Below, piece after piece: positions 56,352 through 64,000 of a stretch of 64,000 nucleotides of DNA (position 1 is the stretch's first letter; each line of letters opens with the position of its first letter). The notes beneath the pieces were generated by a model that was given only the letters and a program-made list of their open reading frames with translations, had not been told where the DNA came from and ran no database searches. Source of the stretch: Streptomyces sp. NBC_01551 (lineage in GTDB: Bacteria; Actinomycetota; Actinomycetes; Streptomycetales; Streptomycetaceae); the NCBI RefSeq assembly GCF_026339935.1, contig NZ_JAPEPX010000001.1, forward strand, positions 673,501 to 737,500, read 5' to 3'. The translations under genes and the position numbers were made by a program.

Positions 56352-57188
56352 TCAGATGCCCCGCAGGCTCGCGTAGAAGACCAGCCGGTACTTGCCGATC
56401 TGCACCTCGTCGCCGTTGTGCAGGGCGACCGAGTCGATCGGCTCACGGTTCACGTACGTGCCGTTGAGGCTGCCCACGTCGGAGACGGTGAAGCCACCGT
56501 CCTGGCTCCTGCGGAACTCGACATGCCGCCGGGAGACGGTGACGTCGTCCAGGAAGATGTCGCTCTGCGGGTGCCGGCCCGCCGTGGTCAGCTCGCCGTC
56601 CAGAAGGAAGCGGCTGCCGGAGTTGGGGCCGCGCCGCACGATCAGCAGAGCGGAACCCGGAGGCAGGGCTTCCACCGCGGCCTGGGCCTCGGGGGACAGC
56701 GAGGACGAACCGTGCGCTTGACCCGACACCTCGGCCTCGTAGGCCTCGAGGCCCGAGATCGAGATGGTGGACGTGGTCTCCGAGGCACGCTCCGGCGTCA
56801 GGCCCGCCCGCAGCGGCGCCCCGCAGTTGGAGCAGAACCGGCTGGCCGCATCGCTGCGGTGGCCACACCTGCTACAAACCTGCTCGGCCGACATGGACGG
56901 CTCCTCGCGCCGCGGCTGCCCCGCGGAGGCATTGGTGGCATACGGGTCGGGGGCAAACCCTCCACCCGAACTTGAGGTTGATGGTTCACCGAAACCTATG
57001 CGTCCGGTACCGGCAGGGTCAACAGCCGACGCGCCCTGCGCACCCGAAACCTCACCGGCACCGGGGACCTCGTCCCGGAAGAGCGGCCGGTCGCCCTGCC
57101 CTTCCACCTCCCCATGCCCAGCGCGATGCCTGGACCCACCGCTTTCCTCGCGGTTCTTCTTGCCGAACAACTTCTCAAACAACTTCAC
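56352..57188 (-). CDS. garA: GarA/OdhI-type FHA protein with zinc ribbon
   Basis: 278 aa. A basic start KLFEKLFGKKN is followed by a disordered region, a zinc ribbon (Cys105-x2-Cys108-x10-Cys119-x2-Cys122), the ETTS phospho-acceptor motif (137-140, in SETTSTISISG) and a C-terminal FHA domain (about 180-278; GR-H 204-206, SRRH 219-222, NGTYVN 242-247). In mycobacteria and corynebacteria the unphosphorylated protein inhibits 2-oxoglutarate dehydrogenase and PknG/PknB phosphorylate ETTS. GTG 57188 follows AAGGGGAA. Homologues in those genera are about 160 aa and lack the zinc ribbon. Confidence 0.92.
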   Translation of the reverse strand: MKLFEKLFGKKNREESGGSRHRAGHGEVEGQGDRPLFRDEVPGAGEVSGAQGASAVDPAGTGRIGFGEPSTSSSGGGFAPDPYATNASAGQPRREEPSMSAEQVCSRCGHRSDAASRFCSNCGAPLRAGLTPERASETTSTISISGLEAYEAEVSGQAHGSSSLSPEAQAAVEALPPGSALLIVRRGPNSGSRFLLDGELTTAGRHPQSDIFLDDVTVSRRHVEFRRSQDGGFTVSDVGSLNGTYVNREPIDSVALHNGDEVQIGKYRLVFYASLRGI

Positions 57189-57375
57189 GGGCGATTCCCC
57201 TTGACCGAAACAGACCCGCCCGTGGGGCAGGACGAACTCCGAATGCACACACCTGCCGACCCGGACATACTCACAACGTCCGTAACCACCAGACAGTTTC
57301 CACCACGCACCGCGACTTCGGTGCGCCGACCCCCCGCAGGCCTCAGCCCGCGTGAGCTCCACCTTCCGCCCCGCC

Positions 57376-58191
57376 TCACGGCGATGACGACCGAGCGTAG
57401 TCAGGCTGCTCCGCAGCCCGCAAGGCATCCACAACGATCTTCGCCGACCGTGTGACGGCCACGCCCGCCTGCTCCTTCTCCAGCGTCTGCACGACACCAC
57501 CGGGGATGTTGAGCGCCGGTTCCAGATCCTGCGGCTTCCCGATCACCTTGAATTCGTAGGGTTGTGAGATCTTCTTACCGTCGATCCCGATCCCTCCGCC
57601 CTCATCCGAGAAGTACGAGCCCGCCACCATGCGGACGCCATTGATCTGGATGGCCTCCGCCCCGGCGGCCCTCAGCTCCTGGAGGGTGTCCAGCAACTGG
57701 TCCGACCGCACCTGACCCGTCGGATCGGTGATCTTCAGGGTGATACCGGGCCCCTGCGCTGCCACGGTACCGGCCAGAATGCCCAGTTGGCGCTCCTTCT
57801 CCACGGTCTGCCGACGTGCCTCCTCGGCCTGGTTGGAGCTGCTCTCCAGCTCCCTGCGCTGTTCCTCCAGCCGCTGCTTCTCGTCCTCCAGACGCTTGGT
57901 CCGCCCGTCGAGCTCGTCGAGGATCCGCACCAGGTCCTCCTGACGGGCTCCGCGCAGCGCGCTGGAGTCGTTGTTGGACCGCACCTGGATCGCCAGGCCC
58001 AGTCCCAGCAAGAACAGCAGCGCCGCGACGATCAGTTGGGCCCGGCTGATCCGCGGCGGCCACAGACCGGCCGCCAGCCGCTGGCGACCCGTCTGCTCCG
58101 GCTCCGTGATCTTCCCCGGCCCCTCCTTAAGAGGCTGCTCAGGCACGTTCGGTTCCTCGGGCGGGGTGTCGTTCGTACTCATCGGCCTCAC
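57376..58191 (-). CDS. DUF881 membrane protein (Rv1825-like)
   Basis: 271 aa with one N-terminal membrane helix (about 50-68, AQLIVAALLFLLGLGLAIQV), a coiled coil (about 85-135, LDGRTKRLEDEKQRLEEQRR) and the extracytoplasmic DUF881 domain (QGPGITLKITDPTGQVRSDQ; AEAIQINGVRMVAGSYF). The family is linked to envelope and division functions. GTG 58191 overlaps the Sbp stop by 4 nt, so the three genes are coupled. Confidence 0.9.
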   Translation of the reverse strand: MRPMSTNDTPPEEPNVPEQPLKEGPGKITEPEQTGRQRLAAGLWPPRISRAQLIVAALLFLLGLGLAIQVRSNNDSSALRGARQEDLVRILDELDGRTKRLEDEKQRLEEQRRELESSSNQAEEARRQTVEKERQLGILAGTVAAQGPGITLKITDPTGQVRSDQLLDTLQELRAAGAEAIQINGVRMVAGSYFSDEGGGIGIDGKKISQPYEFKVIGKPQDLEPALNIPGGVVQTLEKEQAGVAVTRSAKIVVDALRAAEQPDYARSSSP

Positions 58192-58520
58192 GCCCGGAAA
58201 ACGTGCCGGCGGATGGCCGCGGCGTTGGAGAAGATGCGGATGCCCAGGACCACGACCACGCCCGTGGACAGCTGCGAGCCGACCCCGAGCTGGTCACCGA
58301 GGAAGACGATCAACGCGGCGACCACCACGTTCGACAGGAACGACACCACGAAGACCTTGTCCACGAAGATGCCGTCCAGCATCGCGCGCAGACCGCCGAA
58401 CACCGCGTCCAGCGCGGCCACCACGGCGATCGGCAGATAAGGCTCCACCACGGCCGGCACTTCGGGCCGGACCAGAAGTCCGGCCACCACTCCGGCCACG
58501 AGGCCCAGTACCGCGATCAC
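58188..58520 (-). CDS. sbp: Small basic membrane protein Sbp (DUF1290)
   Basis: 110 aa, three membrane helices (VLGLVAGVVAGLLV; YLPIAVVAALDAVFGGL; VVVAALIVFLGDQLGV), with the basic end RRHVFRA. Sbp occurs next to division genes in Firmicutes and between two DUF881 genes in actinobacteria. GTG 58520 overlaps the upstream DUF881 stop by 4 nt. Confidence 0.92.
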   Translation of the reverse strand: MIAVLGLVAGVVAGLLVRPEVPAVVEPYLPIAVVAALDAVFGGLRAMLDGIFVDKVFVVSFLSNVVVAALIVFLGDQLGVGSQLSTGVVVVLGIRIFSNAAAIRRHVFRA

Positions 58521-59413
58521 GATGCACCCTTCTTCGGCTCTTCTGCTGTAGCTGTACGTACGGTCAGGCTCGACGCGGCCGGCAGCCGCACCTCGTTCTC
58601 GGCGGACAGGCTGTACCGGATCCCGTAGCTCTCCTGCAGCACGTGCAGGTACTGGCCGTCCGCGGAGTCCTGGAAGGTCGTGCCGAGCCGCTTCTTGTCA
58701 CCGATCGCCAGCACTTCGTACGGCGGCACCAACGGCTTGTTGTCGACCAGTATCGCGTCACCCGCGGCCCTGATCGCCGACAGCGCAGTCAGCCGCTGCC
58801 CGTTGATGGAGACCGCCTTCGCCCCGGACTGCCACAGCCCGTTGACGATGCGCTGCATGTCCCGGTCGCGCACCCGGCCGGTGTCCGAGAACCCCTTGCT
58901 CTCGCGCGGCCCGCCGCCCCCGCCCGACGAGGAGTCCTTGGCGTCGTCCACGACCAGCTTCACGCCCGGCCCATGGACCTCCGTGGCACCCGACAGCAGC
59001 GCCAGGAGCTGCCCCTGGTCACCACCCTGCTGCTTGAGCGCCGTGCGCTGGCGGTCGGCGACGTCACCGCGCAGCCGCTCGATGTCCCGCTCCACCGAGT
59101 CCGCGTGCTGATCGGCCCGCTGCACGCGGTCGATCAGCTCCTGGCGCTCCTTGGCCAGCACCGGCGCCGACACCCGGGCCTGCGCGGCGCCCAGCGTGAC
59201 CACCATCGCCGCGATCACCAGCCCGGCGGCGAGCCCCAGCTTGGCCTTCAGAGTGCGCGGCAGTCCCGCCGTACCGTCGGCCTGACGCCGGGCCGACGCT
59301 TGCGCATAGCCCTCGTCGAGACCGTGGTCCATCACGTGGGTCAGCAGCGACATGGAAGCGTCCGGGCGCGCGGGCGGTGGGGCCGAACTCCGGTTGTTGG
59401 GCGGCTGCGACAT
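58517..59413 (-). CDS. DUF881 membrane protein (Rv1823-like)
   Basis: 298 aa: a short cytoplasmic part, one membrane helix (about 60-80, AGLVIAAMVVTLGAAQ), a helical segment (QELIDRVQRADQHADSVERD) and DUF881 (EVHGPGVKLVVDDAKDSSSG; GAKAVSINGQRLTALSAIRA). It heads the coupled DUF881-Sbp-DUF881 unit. Start ATG 59413 (MSQPPNNR) is preferred; ATG 59422 adds three residues. Neither has a clear ribosome site. Confidence 0.88.
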   Translation of the reverse strand: MSQPPNNRSSAPPPARPDASMSLLTHVMDHGLDEGYAQASARRQADGTAGLPRTLKAKLGLAAGLVIAAMVVTLGAAQARVSAPVLAKERQELIDRVQRADQHADSVERDIERLRGDVADRQRTALKQQGGDQGQLLALLSGATEVHGPGVKLVVDDAKDSSSGGGGGPRESKGFSDTGRVRDRDMQRIVNGLWQSGAKAVSINGQRLTALSAIRAAGDAILVDNKPLVPPYEVLAIGDKKRLGTTFQDSADGQYLHVLQESYGIRYSLSAENEVRLPAASSLTVRTATAEEPKKGAS

Positions 59414-59547
59414 GCCGCACATCGTCGCATGTCGGCCCCGTACACACCCAATGCGCCCGTCGGGTGGGACGCAGCGCCAGGGCAGCCCGGTGGGGCGGAG
59501 CGGGCAGCCGCCTCACTCCGCCCCACCGGGCTCAGGTCATCCCGCGC

Positions 59548-62043
59548 TCAGTGCCCGGCGCCGTCCACCACGGTCGCCCACTCGTCCAGCAGCGCCTGCG
59601 CCGACGCCGCGTCGGGCCCCTCGGCCCACAGGTGCGTCACCGCCTCCGCCGGGTCCGGCAGCACCAGCGCCCACCGCCCGTCGGCCTCGACCACCCGCAC
59701 CCCGTCGGTGGTGTCCACCTGCCGGTCGCCGGCCGCCTCCACGACCCGCCGCATGACGAGCCCCTTCACCGCCCACGGGGTCGGCACGTCCCGCTTGAGC
59801 ACGTGCGCCCGCGGAATCCGCGCGTCGATCTGGCTCAGCGTGAGCTGCGTCCGCGCCACCAGCCCGATCAGCTGCACGAACGCCGCCGACCCGTCGAAGA
59901 CGCTGCTGAACTCCGGAACGATGAACCCGCCCCGGCCGTCCCCGCCGAAGATGGTGTCCTCCGCGCGGCCCACCCGGGTCAGGTCGTCGGGCGAGGTGGT
60001 CGTCCACTCCACCTGGGTCCCGTGGTACGCGGCCACCTGCTCGGCGATACGGGTCGTGGTCACCGGCAGCGCCACCTTGCCGCTGCGCTTCTCGGCGGCG
60101 ACCAGATCCAGCAGCACCAGCAGCGCCCGGTCGTCCTCGATGATCCGCCCGCGCTCGTCCACCAGGGAGATCCGCTCGCCCACCGGGTCGAAGCGCACGC
60201 CGAACGCCGCCCGCGCCGACGCCACGATCTCCCCGAGCCGCACCAGCCCGGCCCGCCGGGACTCCGCGGTCTCGGTCGGCCTGGACTCGTCGAGCCCGGG
60301 ATTGATCGTCAGCGCGTCGACCCCGAGCCGGCCCAGGAGGCTCGGCAGGACGAGCCCGGCGCTGCCGTTGGAGGCGTCCACGACGACCTTGAGCCCGGAA
60401 TCGGCGATCCCGGTGATGTCCACCCGCCTAAGCAGCGAACCCGTGTAGGCGTCGAAGACACTGCCCGGGAACTGGAGGTCGCCGATCTCGCCGGGGAACG
60501 CCCGCCGGTACTCCTGGCGCGCGTACACCCGGTCCAGCTTGCGCTGCTGCTGGAGCGAGAGGTCCGCTCCCCGCTCGTCCAGGAACATGATGTCCACGGA
60601 GTCGGGAACTCCGGGCGAGGTCCGCAGCACGATCCCGCCGGCACTGCCGCGCGCGGTCTGCTGCCGCGCCACGGGCAGCGGTACGTTCTCCAGGTCCCGT
60701 ACGTTGATGGCGCTGGCCTGGAGCGCCGAGATCACGGCCCGCTTGAGCGCACGGGCGCCTCGGGAGTGGTCGCGGGCCGTGGTGACGGTGGCGCCCTTCT
60801 TCAGGGTCGTCGCGTACGCACCGGCCAGCCGGACCACCAGTTCGGGGGTGATCTCCACGTTCAGGATCCCGGAGACTCCGCGCGCACCGAACAGATGTGC
60901 CTGCCCGCGCGACTCCCAGATCACCGACGTGTTGACGAAGGCACCGGCCTCGATCGTCTTGAAGGGGTAGACCCGCACGTTCCCCTGGACGATCGACTCC
61001 TCGCCGACCAGGCACTCGTCACCGATGACGGCCCCGTCCTCGATCCGCGCGGCCCGCATGATGTCGGTGTTCTTCCCGATCACGCAGCCGCGCAGATTGC
61101 TGTGGGCCCCGATGAACACGTTGTCGTGGATGACGGCCCGGTGCAGGAAGGCCCCGCTCTTGACGACGACGTTCGACCCGATGACCGTGTGCTCGCGGAT
61201 CTCGACGCCGGCCTCGATCTTGGCGTAGTCCCCGATGTACAGCGGCCCGCGCAGCACCGCCTCCGGGCTCACCTCGGCCCCTTCGGCGATCCACACCCCT
61301 GGCGAGATCTCGAAGCCGTCCATGTCGACCTGGACCTTGCCCTCGAGTACGTCGGCCTGCGCCTTGACGTAGCTCTCGTGCGTGCCCACGTCCTCCCAGT
61401 AGCCCTCGGCGACGTAGCCGAAAATGGGCCGGCCTTCCTTCATCAGCTGCGGGAAGACATCGCCCGACCAGTCCACCGGAACGTCCGGGTCCACGTAATT
61501 GAAGACCTCGGGCTCCATGACGTAGATGCCGGTGTTGACGGTGTCCGAGAACACCTGCCCCCACGTCGGCTTCTCCAGGAACCGCTCGACCTTTCCTTCC
61601 TCGTCCACGATCGTGATGCCGAATTCCAGCGGGTTCGGCACCCGGGTCAGGCACACCGTGACGAGTGCGCCCTTCTCCTTGTGGAATCTGATGAGATCGG
61701 TGAGGTCGAAGTCGGTGAGCGCGTCGCCGGAAATGACGAGGAACGCGTCGTCCTTCAAGGCCTCCTCGGCGTTCTTCACACTGCCTGCGGTGCCGAGTGG
61801 CTTCTCTTCATTGGCATACGTGAGCTCCATGCCGAGCTCTTCGCCGTCACCGAAGTAGTTCTTGACGAGCGATGCCAGGAACTGCACGGTGACCACGGTC
61901 TCGCTGAGACCGTGCCGCTTGAGCAGCCTCAGCACGTGCTCCATGATCGGCCGGTTGGCCACGGGCAGGAGCGGCTTGGGCATACTCGAAGTCATGGGGC
62001 GAAGGCGTGTGCCCTCGCCACCGGCCATCACGACGGCCTTCAT
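59548..62043 (-). CDS. Mannose-1-phosphate guanylyltransferase fused to phosphomannomutase-like domain
   Basis: 831 aa. The nucleotidyltransferase (1-235) starts [20 protein letters not shown] then [11 protein letters not shown]; a left-handed beta-helix of hexapeptide repeats follows (about 250-375), then a phosphohexomutase-like half (about 385-831). It should make GDP-mannose for glycolipids, glycoproteins or polysaccharide. In the mutase part the phosphoserine loop TASHNP is not recognisable; the equivalent place reads [19 protein letters not shown], so mutase activity is doubtful. ATG 62043 with GGAGGA about 12 nt upstream. It lies between the DUF881 block and pgsA, as in other Streptomyces. 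Confidence 0.9.
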   Translation of the reverse strand: MKAVVMAGGEGTRLRPMTSSMPKPLLPVANRPIMEHVLRLLKRHGLSETVVTVQFLASLVKNYFGDGEELGMELTYANEEKPLGTAGSVKNAEEALKDDAFLVISGDALTDFDLTDLIRFHKEKGALVTVCLTRVPNPLEFGITIVDEEGKVERFLEKPTWGQVFSDTVNTGIYVMEPEVFNYVDPDVPVDWSGDVFPQLMKEGRPIFGYVAEGYWEDVGTHESYVKAQADVLEGKVQVDMDGFEISPGVWIAEGAEVSPEAVLRGPLYIGDYAKIEAGVEIREHTVIGSNVVVKSGAFLHRAVIHDNVFIGAHSNLRGCVIGKNTDIMRAARIEDGAVIGDECLVGEESIVQGNVRVYPFKTIEAGAFVNTSVIWESRGQAHLFGARGVSGILNVEITPELVVRLAGAYATTLKKGATVTTARDHSRGARALKRAVISALQASAINVRDLENVPLPVARQQTARGSAGGIVLRTSPGVPDSVDIMFLDERGADLSLQQQRKLDRVYARQEYRRAFPGEIGDLQFPGSVFDAYTGSLLRRVDITGIADSGLKVVVDASNGSAGLVLPSLLGRLGVDALTINPGLDESRPTETAESRRAGLVRLGEIVASARAAFGVRFDPVGERISLVDERGRIIEDDRALLVLLDLVAAEKRSGKVALPVTTTRIAEQVAAYHGTQVEWTTTSPDDLTRVGRAEDTIFGGDGRGGFIVPEFSSVFDGSAAFVQLIGLVARTQLTLSQIDARIPRAHVLKRDVPTPWAVKGLVMRRVVEAAGDRQVDTTDGVRVVEADGRWALVLPDPAEAVTHLWAEGPDAASAQALLDEWATVVDGAGH

Positions 62044-62143
62044 GTCGGAAGAGTCCTCCTTGAGAGACGACGTTCTCGCCGACCTCACCCGTCCCGGACG
62101 GTGACTCCGCAACTCTTCCGCGTCAGCCGGGCGCCGAGAGAGC

Positions 62144-62734
62144 TCAATCGGCCGCGGCGTCCGCCTTCACGAGCCGGCGGACTTGCACCACGTAAAGGAT
62201 TCCTGCCCACCAATAGAGGGTTGTACCCCATCCGGCGAACGCCCATCCGAAAACTGCGCCCGTCCAGGCCAACCAACCCGTACCGTCACTGAGCAGTAGC
62301 AACGGGAACGCGTACATCAGGTTGAAGGTCGCGGCCTTGCCGAGGAAGTTGACCTGGGGCGGCGGATAGCCGTGTCGGCGCAGGATCCAGACCATGACCA
62401 GGAGCATCAGCTCACGGGCCACCAGGGCGGCGGTGAGCCACAACGGCAGAATCTCGCGCCACGTCAGACCGAACAACGTGGACAGGATGTACAAGCGGTC
62501 AGCGGCGGGATCGAGCAGCCGTCCGAGGCTGCTGATCTGATTCCACTTCCGCGCGAGCTTCCCGTCGAGGTAGTCGCTGACCCCGCTGAGCATGAGGACG
62601 GCCAGCGCCCACCCGTCGTGCTCCGCCAGAATCAGCCACAGGAACAGGGGTACGCCGGCGAGGCGAGCCATGCTCAGGATGTTCGGAATGGTGAAAATTC
62701 GGTCAGTCTGAACCCGAGTCTCCTGGACCTCCAC
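62144..62734 (-). CDS. pgsA: CDP-alcohol phosphatidyltransferase (PgsA2-like)
   Basis: 196-aa integral membrane enzyme that swaps CMP of CDP-diacylglycerol for an alcohol. The signature D-x2-D-G-x2-A-R-x8-G-x3-D-x3-D is complete: [12 protein letters not shown]…[11 protein letters not shown]. Six helices are visible. By neighbourhood it is the Rv1822-like form; substrate (glycerol-3-P or inositol-P) is unresolved. GTG 62734 has GGAGG 7 nt upstream and TACAGT (-10) at 62753-62758. The longer frame towards the rRNA terminator is rejected. Confidence 0.9.
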   Translation of the reverse strand: MEVQETRVQTDRIFTIPNILSMARLAGVPLFLWLILAEHDGWALAVLMLSGVSDYLDGKLARKWNQISSLGRLLDPAADRLYILSTLFGLTWREILPLWLTAALVARELMLLVMVWILRRHGYPPPQVNFLGKAATFNLMYAFPLLLLSDGTGWLAWTGAVFGWAFAGWGTTLYWWAGILYVVQVRRLVKADAAAD

Positions 62735-62825
62735 CCGGGGGCCTCCACTGTGACTGTAGAAATGTTGAACCTGCCCCCTGACCCTACAGGAGTGCAGATG
62801 TCGCCCCACCGGGCCCCAAACGCAG

Positions 62826-62857
62826 AAAAGCCCCGCACCAGTTACCTGGTGCGGGGC
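62826..62857 (-). terminator. rRNA operon terminator
   Basis: A perfect 12-bp stem (GCCCCGCACCAG with CTGGTGCGGGGC), 4-nt loop and, on the minus strand, TTTTCTG after it. It lies 14 nt past the 3' end of 5S rRNA. Confidence 0.92.
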
Positions 62858-62871
62858 TTCCCACAATGATT

Positions 62872-62990
62872 GTTCGGCGGCGTCCTACTCTCCCACAGGG
62901 TCCCCCCTGCAGTACCATCGGCGCTGAAAGGCTTAGCTTCCGGGTTCGGAATGTAACCGGGCGTTTCCCTAACGCTATGACCACCGAAAC
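62872..62990 (-). rRNA. rrf: 5S ribosomal RNA
   Basis: About 119 nt. The minus strand begins GTTTCGGTGGTCATAGCG, contains CCCGGTTACATTCCGAACCC and CCGATGGTACTGCAGGGG, and ends GAGAGTAGGACGCCGCCGAAC. The ends pair as the 5S helix I. Ends are accurate to a few bases. Confidence 0.96.
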
Positions 62991-63065
62991 ACTATGAAGA
63001 TATCAACCGGATGACAACACGGTCGTTACTTCAGAACTAACACAGTGGACGCGAGCAACTGAGGA

Positions 63066-64000
<935 letters not shown>

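Noticed and set aside
62735..62866. 44-residue N-terminal extension of the phosphatidyltransferase
   Set aside because: It overlaps the rRNA terminator region and the TACAGT promoter element; GTG 62734 has a good ribosome site.

Overview
This is a high-GC actinobacterial chromosome segment that almost certainly comes from a Streptomyces. It has GC-rich third codon positions, frequent GTG starts, 4-nt GTGA/ATGA stop-start overlaps, a duplicated EshA-type encapsulin/terpene-synthase locus, a GH46 chitosanase, a monomeric isocitrate dehydrogenase, and a Streptomyces-type core block (gcvP, MerR/FHA genes, DUF881-Sbp-DUF881, mannose-1-P guanylyltransferase, CDP-alcohol phosphatidyltransferase). 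An rRNA operon ends the window.

Layout. 1-6.1 kb: an asparagine/aspartate utilisation operon on the minus strand (gamma-glutamyl amide hydrolase, FadR-type GntR regulator, asparagine permease, asparaginase, aspartase running off the left edge), divergent from a LysR regulator. 6.3-8.5 kb: an unrecognised 421-aa protein, then a decayed stretch with a cation-transporter fragment and the C-terminal end of a tyrosine integrase next to a tRNA-Pro, which looks like the scar of an integrated element. 8.6-16.3 kb: DUF309, VOC protein, lutABC lactate oxidation, cobF, a class V aminotransferase and a secreted GH71 glycosidase.

16.4-24.3 kb is the most interesting region. It has two family 2B (EshA-like) encapsulin shell genes, each paired with a terpene synthase, on either side of a HTH/TPR regulator. 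One synthase resembles 2-methylisoborneol synthase; the other is a two-domain geosmin-synthase homologue with altered metal motifs. A direct-repeat element (TTCAAC-N11-TTCAAC) lies upstream of both arms in the same orientation relative to the genes, suggesting common control. No geranyl-diphosphate methyltransferase is present in the cluster.

24.4-48.5 kb is mixed: CDF transporter, acetyltransferase, icd, DUF805, chitosanase with a palindromic operator, a methyltransferase with a long Gly/Ala-rich linker, CorA, a DM13 protein, a Mop-domain protein, a LysR/EamA divergent pair, a MocR/flavin-reductase-like divergent pair, two EamA exporters with a possible 11-aa leader peptide, SRPBCC, PadR, PhzF, a CPBP protease, a glutamate-cysteine-ligase-like enzyme, and two small conserved proteins.

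48.6-62.7 kb is core metabolism and cell biology. gcvP sits behind a tandem glycine riboswitch; then come a PRC-barrel protein, DNA polymerase IV with a Gly-rich insert, and a minus-strand series (DUF881, Sbp, DUF881, GarA-type FHA protein, MerR, bifunctional nuclease, MerR) that matches the mycobacterial Rv1822-Rv1832 neighbourhood but without gcvH. The window closes with a terminator, 5S rRNA and the 3' part of 23S rRNA, all on the minus strand. No CRISPR array or intact transposon was seen.
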